A stretch of 64,000 nucleotides of DNA from Piper betle (lineage: Eukaryota; Streptophyta; Magnoliopsida; Piperales; Piperaceae). Location: positions 1 to 64,000 of the forward strand of contig JAURVB010013253.1 of assembly GCA_033002965.1 (NCBI GenBank), in the 5' to 3' direction. Of this stretch, positions 1-12,030 are shown piece by piece. A model generated the notes under the pieces. It had not been told where the DNA came from. It searched no databases and saw nothing but the letters and a program-made list of their open reading frames with translations. A program made the position numbers and the translations under genes. How positions within the stretch are numbered: the stretch's first letter is position 1; the number at the start of each line of letters is the position of its first letter.

Positions 1-41
1 GTACTGAGTCCACCCACCAAACATCTACAACTTCAACTTCG

Positions 42-2399
42 TTGCCCGAACAGATTTGGATGCAACACTATCCCACTATGCAACCGAATCGGACTGAACA
101 TAGTTTACTCCCTCACTCAACATGGTTTCCACAACCACCGTATTACCAACCGCCATACCCATACCAGTGGTATAGCCCTGCATGCTCCCAACAACTATCT
201 TCTATGGTGTTTCCACCATCAATCACCACCACGGTGCCCATCCCAACAGTACCGTCAGCAATGCCAATAAGTCAAATGTCAGTTCCTATTACAGATTTAC
301 CAGCAAGTCAGCCACAAGCCCAATTGCCAACCATGTCAGTAGCACCAATGTCAGACCTTTGTTATGAAGAGTTGAAAGCAGAAATGGATGCACAAGCCGC
401 ACTTATCACTGCATTGATTGGAAAGAAAGATAAAGAATCAACTGAAGCGACAAAGCGTCTTCAACCTTTAGCTGATGAAGTCTACACAGAGGTTTTTCCT
501 GAGAAGTACAAGTGCCCAACCTTCACGAAGTTTGATGGAGATGGCAACCCTGAAGATCACATCACAATCTTCGAGATTGAGTGCGGAACAATCTCGACAA
601 ATGAAAAGTTAAAGTTACAACAATTCCCAGCTTCTCTCAATGGTAATGCACTTAGATGGTTCAACAATCGCCCACCTAGATCAATCAAATCATGGGAGGA
701 ACTCATTGAGCAATTCACAACGCATTTTCAGTCAATTGATATCCCAATAAAGATTGAGCATTTAAGGCAATGTCAGAGAAAACCAGGTGAAGAATTTGCT
801 ACATATGTAAAAAGATTCAGAAGCCTTTCATCCCAAATGAAAGAGACTCCAGAGATCAAGGAGCTTGTAAAGATTTGCGCGATGAATGCTGGATCAGCAG
901 CTTGGTTCCTGAGTGCTGCACAATGCAATACATTTGAAGAACTCTTTGAAAGGGTGCTGATATATGAGGAACTCAACAGAATTTCAGCTTCAACAAAGAA
1001 TAAAGGAGCATCAAGCAATGCAGTCACCGAGCTTGGTCACATGGATCATGAGTGGCAAGTGAAGACTAAGAATGGAAGTGAGAATCCAAGATATACACCT
1101 CGAGAGTCTCGACAACAGCGTGAATGGAGGAATATTAAAGATTACACCTTCAACACTGGAGATACTGAGAGATGGTTTGACGTGTTGAAGAGCAAAGGAA
1201 AGATCACACCATGGACTCCAAAAATTTTGCCAAAGCCAGAAGATGAAAAGAACGAAAATTTTTGTCGATTTCACCAGAGGTTAGGTCATTCTACGGTGAA
1301 ATGTCGAGACATGATGGAGAAAATCCAAGAGTTACTTGACAAAGGTGATATAAAGTACAAAACTTCAACCGCCAATGTGATGACAGTGAGCCACTCATCT
1401 TCACTAATGAAGTCTCAAAAGAGAAAGGAAAAGCTAGATGAAGGAAGGAAAAATGAGAAAATGTATGCCCCGATGATTAAGGTCAAAGACATGGAAATGC
1501 CACCTGTTTCCACTAAAGAAGTGAAGAAAGGGTTCTCTACATCTCCAATGATGCATGAGTTTGAAGTTCAAACTGATCAAAATAAGACTTTGCGAAGGAA
1601 GGAGCTCAATAAAGAAAAGATAGAAGATCAGCTTATTGTTCAAACAACTTCGACTCAAGAAGAAGTTAAATTGAAGGATTCAATGCAATATGGAAAAACA
1701 AAACTTCGCCTGATTTGCAGTTACGGTGGAAAGATAGCGATCCAAGGAAGGAAGAGACATTACATTGGAGGAAACACACGACTTGTTTTAGTGGATCGTG
1801 ATTGTTCTTATTCAAGTCTTGTTACTCGAATCAAGAGTACATTTTCTACTAGCAGCCCTTTCATGATCAAATGTCAGCTACCAGGTGAAAGCTTGAAGTA
1901 CCCTATCACAATTGCTAGCAATGAAGACTTGACAAATATAATTGAAGAGCAAGAGGAGTTCAACACAAACACAAGATCAACTTCTCGCCTTCATTTCTTT
2001 GTATTACCGAAGAAATCAAGATCACCATCCAACTCAACATTGGACAAGAAGTTGGGGGCGTCAATCGAAATTACTACTCCTAAAAGGTTTAAAAGAGAAG
2101 CCAACAGCTCAACAAATAGTACGAGGCATCACAAAAGAACAAGGTCTCCCCCATATCATAGAAGGAAAAGAAGACATCATGAGATCTTCTTGCCAAAGAA
2201 GCTAGATGCTAAGAAAGAGAAGTCACAGCTGAGAGTAGAAACGAAATTGTCATTCCCCCATTGCTACCCAAATCTAAAAAGTAAAAGGAAAGAAATATGG
2301 ATTTGGAGACCACGGTTGTCGAGCAAAGAAGTCACTCTCCTAAATCAAAATAATGGGCAGTTATCACACAGTGACCCAGAAGGGGTCATCTTAGCTTGA
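42..2399 (+). CDS. Retrotransposon gag polyprotein with C-terminal PB1-like domain (5' end outside window)
   Basis: Structural gag protein of a plant LTR retrotransposon, expected to package element RNA. Seen: a Pro/Gln-rich N-terminus, then a Retrotrans_gag-type core at about residues 155-290 (KYKCPTFTKFDG, ALRWFNNRP, SWEELIEQFTTHF). A zinc-knuckle-like CRFHQRLGHSTVKC follows near residue 408, then a charged linker. Residues 553-658 read like a plant PB1 domain: LICSYGGKI, HYIGGNTRLV, KCQLPGES, SNEDLTNIIEE. The tail (about 680-716) is rich in Arg/Lys/His. The frame is open to base 3 with no stop, so the true start lies upstream. Base 42 is only a TTG, and the first in-window ATG is at 60. 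The stop is at 2397-2399 and no protease, RT or integrase follows. The gag assignment is firm. The PB1 assignment rests on motif order and spacing that I recognise, not on a search. Confidence 0.88.
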   Translation: MPEQIWMQHYPTMQPNRTEHSLLPHSTWFPQPPYYQPPYPYQWYSPACSQQLSSMVFPPSITTTVPIPTVPSAMPISQMSVPITDLPASQPQAQLPTMSVAPMSDLCYEELKAEMDAQAALITALIGKKDKESTEATKRLQPLADEVYTEVFPEKYKCPTFTKFDGDGNPEDHITIFEIECGTISTNEKLKLQQFPASLNGNALRWFNNRPPRSIKSWEELIEQFTTHFQSIDIPIKIEHLRQCQRKPGEEFATYVKRFRSLSSQMKETPEIKELVKICAMNAGSAAWFLSAAQCNTFEELFERVLIYEELNRISASTKNKGASSNAVTELGHMDHEWQVKTKNGSENPRYTPRESRQQREWRNIKDYTFNTGDTERWFDVLKSKGKITPWTPKILPKPEDEKNENFCRFHQRLGHSTVKCRDMMEKIQELLDKGDIKYKTSTANVMTVSHSSSLMKSQKRKEKLDEGRKNEKMYAPMIKVKDMEMPPVSTKEVKKGFSTSPMMHEFEVQTDQNKTLRRKELNKEKIEDQLIVQTTSTQEEVKLKDSMQYGKTKLRLICSYGGKIAIQGRKRHYIGGNTRLVLVDRDCSYSSLVTRIKSTFSTSSPFMIKCQLPGESLKYPITIASNEDLTNIIEEQEEFNTNTRSTSRLHFFVLPKKSRSPSNSTLDKKLGASIEITTPKRFKREANSSTNSTRHHKRTRSPPYHRRKRRHHEIFLPKKLDAKKEKSQLRVETKLSFPHCYPNLKSKRKEIWIWRPRLSSKEVTLLNQNNGQLSHSDPEGVILA

Positions 2400-4740
2400 G
2401 AGCAAAATATTATTTTTCGCAAAAAAAAAGGAGAAAATGCAAAAAAAAGAAAAAGAAAAACAAACTATATTTTTTGCCGATTCTTCTTTCCAAGTTTGCG
2501 AAAAATCGGCAAGGGGGCTAATGTTTGCACGTATTTATCCGGCCACGTGTATGATTTCTGAAGAATTGGTCCATGCTATTCTAAAACTGCCAGAGGAGAT
2601 TACAAGAGAAAAAGTCTCTGTCATTCAAAACTGAAGGAGAGAATTTGGGTGGAAAATCCTGACGGTTTATGATCCCACGCCCGTAATCTCGAAACAGAAG
2701 AAGCGTGGAAAACTCTATAAAAGACAAAGCCCGACGTATTGGGAAAAGGGGGGCTCGTACGCTAAAGGAAAAGAATTTTGCCAGAAGAAAAGCCGAGGGA
2801 GGAGCCCCTCACCGGAGATGCCCCGGTGACCCTCACCAACACCCGACCGATCACTACCCCTCTTATGGCCATGAATCCTTGCCCAAGATCCAAACTTTCC
2901 ACTTCCAGAGCCACCGGTGAAGGAGTCGTGTTGCTTTGAAGTGCTGTCGAGTGCTACCAGGATCGCCACATCCTCGGAGTCCAGCCCCATTGTTGTTGTG
3001 CAGACTCGCCAAAATCCTCATCGAGTCAAGAATTCCAGAAGAATTGTCGCCGACAACAAAAGCTGCTCTTTGCCGGAGTTATCGCAATGCTAATGTTGGC
3101 TCGCTGCAACAGATTTAAACCAAAAGAAGTTTTGTTTGTTTATAATTTTGCAGGGTTCGGATGAAGAAGACGTCCGTTGCTGCTATCCCGCTTGGAGTTG
3201 CTGCTCTGTTCCTTGCCGCCGTGGATGCTAAAGCATTTCACCCATTTGTAGTTGAAGCCCGTCATTGATCTGTTTTGAGCCACCAAGAAGAAGACGCCAG
3301 AGCCTTGCTGCTTTGGAGTTTGCCGGATCAACAACCATCAGCCAAGCCGTCGACTCGAAGGAGTTCCTGAAGCGCTGCCGCTGTGCTGACTAGGAGTCCC
3401 ACTATCAGGTTCCCGCCGCCGTTGTGAAGCTGATTGTTTTTCAGAGGAGGGTTGCTGCCGTCCGTCCAAGGAAGAAGCCGCTACCCCTTGCATTGCTGAT
3501 TACCATGGAACGTAGCCTGTTGCCATAAAAGATTACTGCTTTGCTACCGCCGCTTGTTGCCGAAGAGGAAGCCACCCATCACTGCACTACCGCCGACCAT
3601 CGAAGAAGACCACCGTCGCCAGAATTTTGCCACGAAGTAACCCATCTCAGCAGTCCGAAAACAGAGCAGTAACAGCAGCAAAAGCCAGATTTCACCGCCG
3701 TTTTCCGACGAACGCCGGTAGTTACCGGCCCCAAAGTGGTGACCAAAGTGAAAAAGGAGAAGTATTTTACAAACCCAAAGTGAGCTTCGCCGGTGTTCGC
3801 CATTGCAGTCGCCGGAGAAAAGCCAGGAAGAGACCCATCCGACCAGAGGAAAAAGCAGAAAACAGAGCGGAAACATTCGCGGAGAGCTGATTTCGCGGCC
3901 GTTTTTCGATCGGCACCGGTCGTTCCCAGACCTTCCGTTGATATCAAGTGAAGGTGGAGAAGTGATCTACAAGCCCAAGCCGAGAGCCGCCGGAGTTCGT
4001 CGCTGAGGTCGCCGGAAAAAATTGAGAAGTGACCGATCGGAGCAGCGTAGCACAAAAGTGCAGAAAAGTGTCTAACTTTCCGGCATCCGACCGACCGACC
4101 GGAGCCGCCGCTGACTGTCGGACCACCGCCAAGACCTTCACCATTCTGAGATCTACAGTTTTGGGCGAACTCCGCCACCATTCAGCTGCCGGAAAAGCCG
4201 CCGCCGGAGCCCCAAAAGCGCCGCCGCGTCACGCCGTAGCCGGGTCCATCGTGCCCGTTTACTTCTGACTGCGTCCGCAAGACTCGGCAGATCCGTGACC
4301 AGTCCATTTACCCGCAGACCCGTGACGCAGATCTAGACCGTGACTGCAGTTCGTGACCACCCGCAACCCGAATTGGAGCTGGTGTACAGTACACCACCCG
4401 TAGACTGGCGCACGCAGAAAGAAAGGAAGCCGGCATACACCATCCGGTCCGATCCAGCATTTGTTTGGTTTGAACCAACCCGGAACGGCCTGGTTCAGCC
4501 TATCAACACTCTTAGAAATAATTTGAAGGCCTTCCCGATTAATCAAGGCAAATTTATCTAAAGGCAGCAAAAATTCACTGTTTTGTGTAACTTGTAAAAA
4601 TCAAAAGAGAAATAGTGGATTGTGAGTACTAATCTCACCGTGGACTGACTTAGGGATTCAAGTTGAACCCTAAGGAACCACGTAAAAAATTTCCTGCGTG
4701 TCATTTCATGTGTTTGTAATATCTTCTATTTCCATCGCAC
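2400..4740 (+). repeat. Probable polypurine tract and 3' LTR of the gag-only element
   Basis: After the gag stop come A/G-rich runs (about 2420-2460) and CGGCAAGGGGGCTAA, which ends at 2521. This resembles the polypurine tract just before a 3' LTR. An LTR could begin with TGTTTGCACG at 2522. The stretch then runs for about 2.2 kb of GC-rich, Pro/Arg-frame sequence with no gene. It finishes with ACCGTGGACTGACTTAGG and GAACCACGTAAA (about 4639-4690), a combination typical of plant LTR 3' ends. The end near 4739 (...ATCGCA) is a guess, because the 5' LTR is outside the window and no pairing can be checked. Short frames here, such as 3579-4181 on the minus strand, look like chance GC-rich frames. 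Confidence 0.55.
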
Positions 4741-6599
4741 TATCTCTTTGCGCGGCAAGGGCGCCTCGGTCCCACCGAACCTTTAAACCCGAATCACACA
4801 AGAACCGATTCGAGGGGCGGCGATCCCCCGCCCGAACAAACATCAATAGACATAAATGTGAGATATTTTGCCCTTATTCCTGGTGTAGCAGGCGCCCCTA
4901 TCTGCACTAAAATGGAGTGAAACTATTATAATGTAAACTATTAATACCTTATAATTTAACAACAATGTAAGCCACGTCCTCGACCAAAATCTTGTTATTA
5001 CAAAATATCGAGGACGAGGAAGCATATAGCGCCTCCGCGTCCTCCCTCCCTCACCTTCGTCGGTTTCTGAATCCTCTCCCCTCCTTTCATCTTCATTCAT
5101 TCACATTCACTTGGACGCCGATTTCCTCCCTCCATTTGTTGGGTGAGTTAATGTTCATTTTAATGCTCCGTTTCCATCTCTATATTTTTAAGTGAATATA
5201 TATATTGTGTGTTGTCACTCACTTCCTGGACGTAACCAACCTCCTTTCACACGATTTCACCGCTCCCTCCTTGCAATCATTAAATTTAATAAATGATCGA
5301 AATTTTTGTTTGCATGCTCTCTCCCGTCTGAATTGCTCTGTTTTAGGGCGAGCTTCGTCACCCATTTTCCATTTCCAACTTAAAAAAAAAATTATTTAGA
5401 ATTAGAATTGTTTCCTGTTTGGTATGCTCGTAATAATAACAAGTATAAATTTGGCATGCGCGTTCAGCGGACAGATCTCCAAGAGGTGCGACCCCTCTGG
5501 GAATCTGTACCGGGATATGATATGACTCTTTGTCTTTCTTTCCCACGTTCTTTCTTCCTCTTGTGAAAATATCAAATATCATATATCATATATGTATATC
5601 ATTTTGTTTCAACTCTACTCTCCCATACTGAAATCTGAAGATCGTTTTGTTTCTTTGATTCATTCAGGTTGATCGATCAATTTTTTTAGAAATCTGCATT
5701 ACGTTTCCGTTTGTGAGCCTACTCTTAATCTTGTGTGTTGTAATTTTATGAACCATCAATCAATGCTTTGGAATTTTTTTATTTTTCTATGTAAGGGCAC
5801 TATTTGATTTTTATCCCACTAATCTCTCGTGCAATTTGATCCAACTTGTCTTTTTATTTTGTAATAAACAGTTTGGACCGCCTACATTTCACATCTTTCT
5901 TTGATTCAATCTTTTTTCTGCTTGTGAATGAGTTAATTCTTGCCCAATTTTTGGCAAGATCTGACGGTCTTTTTTGTTTGCAAACTAAAATTTGTATTTA
6001 AAAAAGGACAACGTTTCCATACAGATGTGTATACATTTTTTTGCAGAACATTTGCGTCTAATTTGTTTTTGCTTGTGCTTTGCAGTTCTAATTTTCCTTC
6101 AGCGGCGAAATTGACTACAACGAAGTAGAGGATGCAACTGTACGAAATGCGTATTATGATCACTGACGAGTTTCATGAGTGTAAACTGTGCTTGCATATT
6201 TTACCAATTGGAAGGTGCTAATTTCGCAAGTACTGATCTCGTTGGGATCTTTCTCATATCAACATAATGTTATCTCTTCAAACATGGAAATGCTCGGGAT
6301 CTTGCATATTTTATGATGAACCCAAGGCCCATTATGCAATCACCGCCTAGTCTCTATTGCATTCAAAGTTATTCTTGATAGCAATCCCAATTTTGCACGT
6401 TAAGAAGTCAATTTAGGCTTGTAATTTTTTTTGGGGCAGGTATTACAAATGAAGGCAGGGAAAAATAGTTGTGACTAACTGTTAAGGAAAAGAAACAACA
6501 AAAATGAGAGGGCAAGAATGATCAAAATAGTAAGAGAGTAGAATAAACAAAGACGAGCAAGGCCACCTGCAGAAGTAACAAGTTCAACCTTAGAAGCAG
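4741..6599. other. No supported gene; possible transcript leader
   Basis: Bases 5030-5145 are C/T-rich and run into TTGGGTGAGTTAATG, which looks like a 5' leader with an intron donor. C/T- and T-rich stretches with possible acceptors (TTTTTTGCAG near 6040 and TTTGCAG near 6085) follow. A short frame after 6132 reads MQLYEMRIMITDEF and soon stops. I cannot match it to a family. This may be the remains of a 5' exon or a non-coding transcript. Only transcript data would decide. Confidence 0.25.
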
Positions 6600-9500
6600 A
6601 CGAGCAGGGCCAAGTTTCACTTGGATAAAAGATAACCACTCAGGTAAAACGGGAAGCCCTTTGTTCCATGCTGAAACCAAGCTGTAATCAGGGAAGTGGG
6701 CTGATCATATATGTATTGATAAATAGTTGTCAAATACATCAACAGACATCATGAATACTAACCACAGAAGATCCGTGATGACCTGAAGCAGTGTAGACAG
6801 TCTCTACCTTTGCAATCAGCATATCATCATGAGCATTACCACTGAAAAATGACCAGCAAACACAAATTAGCCAGAAGAAATAATGTGATCAAGAAACTTT
6901 TCATTTAATCTCATTCAAGACTCCATATATATAGCATATAGAAAAAACAAAATAACAGTTATTAAGGAAAACATTATTGAAAGAGCAAATGACTCCAGAT
7001 ATTATCGCCTACAGATGGTATTTACCAACATGAGATAATTTTTTAACTACCAGCATATATCACGTTGACATCATCAATGGAAAAGGCCTCAAATAATCAA
7101 TAAATACACCTGATCCACTGACGAGATGTTGAATATGTAATTTACACCACCAATTGTCTCACTTTACTGGAAAAATAAGGCATACTAGGAAATTCATGCA
7201 AGGATAAAGTGACATGATTACTTCATTAGCCAATCATTCTTTACAGTTTATACCAACAATTGACGTGCCTCATGTTTAAAAAAAGGTTATGAGAGTAGAG
7301 GCACAATGTTGTCATCTCTATTCCATGCTTCACACTATAAGATTCATGTCAAAAGTAATTAATAGAAAACACAAACCTCGCAGTCAATGAACTTCCATAG
7401 AAATCTTTGATGATGGGCGATTTTCATCACGAGCTCCAGCATGCTAAATCATTTAACAAAAACTGTCAAAAGCTTGTAAAGAAATACATTGTTCAAGCAA
7501 AAGATAGCAATACATAAGCAGGCTAGCAAGAGTGCTTATGGATAGATGGGTACAATGAAGTGAATAACTAGGCACCTGAAAAATGAGTCCAGCTGTTCCA
7601 CTCCATTTTTGGTCAGAGTGGTCTGCTGCATTCAATTCCACCAGTAATCCGACTTATGGTTACACCACCTTGAGCATTCTGAGTCCCATGAACCAGTGTT
7701 TCTGGTGTTTGAAGTTCTATGGAAGGAAAAGACTTATTATTAGCTGCTGTAGTAGTTTGAAGATCCCAACAAAGCAGAAAATATACAAGACGAGCTCACT
7801 CATCAGTCACTGATACCACCTGAACCATGATAGATCTAGATGTACGTTTATCATCTCCTTCAATCCATGAATCCGTGTAATTCACACGAAATATGGAATC
7901 AATTTGTCCCCCTCCAATGACAGGTTAAGCTTCTGAGTTTTCCCAAGAGACATTCCTATGTGAATATGCAAAGCTGCAAATAAATAGCAAACCAGAATTA
8001 GAAACACCATATAGCATATATGGAAAAGCGCAAAGTAGAGCAGGTCTTCCACATCCCCCACCCCCCACCAACAAATAGCATTTCTGTTCTCAAAATTAAC
8101 AAGCACAATATTTTGTTACTTACCTTCCAACAAGACCCGATAAAGGGCCACTTTTGATCCTGCCTGACAAGTGAGAATAGCACACTATTAATACAACTGA
8201 CTGATACAAGGCATTTAGATAGGAGCTCCTAGTAAAAGCTTCCTAGCTATTTACCCGCTTGAAATTCCACCACCAGCAGAGAAACATCCGCTAGGGCGTT
8301 CAACTACATTCATTATCAAGTCGACTTTGCCAGTGTCTGTGAAGTGAAGAACGATAAAGATAAGTACGCAAAATCCACAATTTGTATGGCTAGAGTGACA
8401 TATATAACTATTTGATAACTGGATCAGTGCTCTACCTATCGTCATGGCACTTTCTTATGAAAATCATGTGTACCAAGGACGAACTAAACCTAGAAAGATA
8501 TAAACGGATATTTCATAGAGGGAATCAAAGAAAATTTTCCATACTAAATGCAGTCTATCTTCCAAAGACTCTTCCTAAAGAAAAGGATATTTTAAGATGA
8601 TAATCCTACATATTTAGCAAATTCCTGGGAGAAAATAATAAACGAATTACAACTTGTATTGCAATGAAGACTGGTTATAACAGGCATCACAAATTATGAC
8701 AGTTCTGCAAAAAAATTCATTCTATTCTACCTGCTTTCCTTAAGCTAGTATAAGAATCTTTTGCTGACAAATAAAATATTCTTATTCAACTTCTCAACAA
8801 TTGCTTAGCTCTGTATGCTCTCATAAAATCATATTTTTAACTAAATAACTATTTACAATAATAACTTAGAATCAAACAGAAGTTGTGGTCTCTGCAACAC
8901 CTTGCTCTCTGTGCACCCCGCACAGAGATTATCCTGGCAATCGGTCAAGTGTGCAGGATGGTCTTTGTGCTAGGTGAGCAGAGATAAAAGTGCTGCAGAG
9001 ACCGCACCTTCAATCAAATATACATTACAAAAGAAATTTACCTCCAGCTGGCTGGGGTATAATTGAAACATCCTCCATAATCCCCATTGTCAAGATTCTT
9101 TCGGCGTCTCTTTTCCTTGGAGCGAACTGTACACCTAAATTTCGTATCCACGAATCAGAGAAAAAGAAAATACACATTCTACGAGCACACTTATAAATAA
9201 ATGAATACTAGAATGACGAAGTAAGAGCTAAAAAAAGTTATGGCACTCCTCTTAGTCAAGTATGCAAGCGTAGAAGCTAATATAATGCCAACTTTGCTTC
9301 AAGAAGGATGATGAAGGCAAATTTCCAAAGTTGCTATAATCAAATGAAAAAGTATTCCAACAAAAATATCTTACAGCATAAAATAAGGAGTACGAAAGAC
9401 GAAACTAAAATTAGTCAATTAAAAAAATGAGAAGTAGCTATTATAGGAGAAGACTTTCAATCCATATGAGCTCTATCTTTCCAGTAAAAACGGTTAATAA

Positions 9501-10621
9501 GTCATAAAAAATAATTAAAGAAAAATAAAATGCATGTTTTTTCTTGATTTATGAAATTCATCAAATTCTATGATTAATCACAAGTGAAATGCTGACCTTG
9601 AGAAGTAAAAGGCAAGTTGATAAAGTTTGTTAAAGCACCAACAAGAAATAAATAAATGCAGAAACCTGTCCTCTTTTTGTTGTAAGTTACCTAAGTATTG
9701 TTTCCGGTCTTGTCTTCCCTGTAGTTGGTTCACCTCTAAAAAGACATAGGCATGCATTACATATATGTTAAACATAAGTAGTTGAGAAAATACGATTACT
9801 GAACTTAGGGTACAACAGGGTATAGCTATCTTCAGTTGTGCCAAACAACATAAGGGAAGCATGGTTAGCAGGTGCGCACTAAGTACATGAGTGGTGTTCT
9901 CCATACAATGTTAAAAATAAATAAATAAATAGCAATTTGTAACCTCGTCATTTTGTATAAATTTCTTTGTAAAGAAAAAGGTGAAAATGTTATAAACCCA
10001 AGGTTCAAGATCTCAGTCCAAACTGGTAGTCCTCCAGAATCTGGACCCACCTTAATCCCTGTACAATTAACCCCTCAAATGCACCTGCTTCCCATGGTTC
10101 CCCAATGGCATATGTTTTGAAAGATTGTAGTCTAATACTTAATTATTTTAAAGTGAGTTCTCACGTTTTCTTGTCAAGGAAGCGTATAGATATATTGTTG
10201 ACTTCAGCTTCAGAAACCTGAAGACGAAGTATTCCACCAGAAAGGATCTTCACATCTGAAACCTGTCCAAAAGGGAAAAATTATATCAGAAAATACTTCT
10301 AAACTCGAAGCCAGAATCACACACTACTGACCGAACCAAAAAGACCACGCTCCATATACCACCCATTTATAGAATTTATAACTTCATTCACACGCCGGAT
10401 ATTGATAACTTTCCCTGCGCAGCTTTCCACAAAAAATTCATTCAAAAGAGAGCTCTTCAAGTAAGACGGACAAGTATGCAAATAGTTTACCAAAATGAAA
10501 TCTGGGATTGCTGAACGAACCACTTACCATGCCCATCAGAAAATGCATCTTCCAAAAATGTAGAAGGTAATACATTTGCTCCCTCACAAACTAAACCTTG
10601 AAATTGTTGATTTGGCTCCAC
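6600..10621 (-). pseudogene. OEP80 / Toc75-V (Omp85 family) pseudogene
   Basis: OEP80 is an Omp85-family beta-barrel protein of the chloroplast outer envelope. Recognisable exons, in gene order on the minus strand: [19 protein letters not shown] (10528-10621), KVINIRRVNEVINSINGWYM (about 10330-10414), a block with [18 protein letters not shown] (about 10170-10250), GEPTTGKTRPETILR (about 9690-9735), GIMEDVSIIPQPAG (about 9050-9130), [15 protein letters not shown] (about 8257-8340), KSGPLSGLVG (about 8120-8163), SFAYSHRN...LEGDK (about 7830-7975), LVHGTQNAQGGVT...KWSGTAGLIFQ (about 7580-7725), HAGARDE (about 7380-7445), AHDDMLIAKVETVYTASG (about 6767-6842) and GLPVLPEWL (about 6615-6690). The frame breaks near 9110, 7945, 7910, 7720, 7640, 7420 and 6680. 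The N-terminal exons and the last barrel strands are missing. Splice sites are largely kept, so this is a decayed gene copy, not a processed one. Confidence 0.85.
8885..9007. mobile_element. Small fold-back (MITE-like) insertion
   Basis: Two imperfect inverted arms, GTGGTCTCTGCAACACC (from 8885) and its partner ending GCTGCAGAGACCGCAC (to 9007), enclose about 65 bp. The whole could form a long hairpin. It lies in an intron of the OEP80 pseudogene. I could not define a target-site duplication. Confidence 0.5.
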
Positions 10622-12030
10622 CTTAAAGTAAATAAATAAGAACGGACTAATGAGAACACTAGTAAGAGAGAAGTGATAAATGTGGCAAATTTGGTTTGAA
10701 ATGATCCAACTCAACATGCTTCAGTCGAAGAAGAAAAACAAACTTGTCATGAAAACTAAAGAGTTCTTTGCATTTGAATCCTCGATCCACACTGATTATG
10801 ACAGAATCACAAATGATTTATGAATATTTTCGTACTATACTTTTATATTTGTAAATAACATAATTGATAAAAGAGTCTACTATCTGCATATGTGAATATC
10901 ACATCACTTGTTCTACCCTACAGTGACAGTTCAAAAGTTGTCGAAAACTTTTTCATGAATACCTTACTTTGGCAACATGTATCTTTCTTTACTCCGACTT
11001 GAAACAACTGATCCACAGATTTCCCATGCGCATATGTATTATGTATACATTACATACGTATATTATTATGTTAGATTAGCAAGGCAATTCGAGCAAAAAA
11101 TGGGTTTGGCCAATGAAGTCAATTAAATTGCGAGGTAGGTTCTGAATTGAACAACAACAACAACAACAATATTAACAAATAGTGAAGAAGACATGATGAT
11201 ATGATGGAGAATATTGTGCAACAGAGTGTGTGTGTGTATATCAGATCCACCCACATTCTAATACTGGATTCTGTTCTGAGAAAATATCAGATCCACCCAC
11301 ATTCTAAATTATTTTTTTAAAAACCAAATATTTAAAATTATATCGGTTGCGCCTTCAATTTTTATTTCACCTGCAACCGATTCATATATTTTAATTATAT
11401 TTAATTCATAATTTTTACTTTACTGACATAAATGCCTTTAATTTAACTTCAATTTTTGTTAAACATACTTTCTTACATTTCATAACATGAATGATATTTT
11501 TTAAAAATATTTTATTCATAATTAAAATATATTATATAAAACAAGAGTTTTGATTATAATATGACAATTTTAAATTCAAATTTTAAACACTTAAAATTTA
11601 TATATTTTATTTTCTTTTTCTTTTTTACATTTAATGGCCCAAAATCAAAATCAAAATCAAAATCTTATTTTTGGCCTTTTACCTCATCAATAGTATAATT
11701 ATAAGGTCTATTCATCATTTATTAGACAATTTTTTTATTTTTAAGAAGTTAGTAATTATTATAACCTTTATTCATTATCTACTTTGTCTTAACCAAATTA
11801 ATTTTTATTGGTATTTTTGTCATTGAATAAAAAATATTGAAATTTTGTTACAATTGATATGGATGTTTTTAAAAACGGTTATAGCTGATATAATTTTGAA
11901 ATTTTATTTATTTTGAAGAATGATTTGAAACTTGGCTATTTCTAATTTTTCCTCATTTTTGAAAAAAAGGCTTGGTTGAGCCGATTTATATACACATATT
12001 AAAATAAATGTATTTAGAACAATTTTGTTT
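10622..12030. other. AT-rich intergenic DNA
   Basis: No coding sequence recognised. It holds a (CAA)n run at about 11151-11168, a direct repeat of about 27 bases (TATCAGATCCACCCACATTC at about 11238 and 11286) and an AAAATC tandem run near 11640-11665. The upstream exons expected for OEP80 are not found here. Confidence 0.4.

Noticed and set aside
3579..4181. 200-aa minus-strand frame
   Set aside because: Lies in the GC-rich part of the presumed LTR, with overlapping frames on both strands and no recognisable similarity.
8885..9007. Hairpin as a microRNA precursor
   Set aside because: The arms are imperfect over their whole length and the structure looks like a short fold-back transposon. 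No known mature microRNA is recognised.
6600..10621. OEP80 as a functional gene
   Set aside because: Frame breaks occur in many exons and both ends of the protein are missing, so isolated sequencing errors are not a sufficient explanation.
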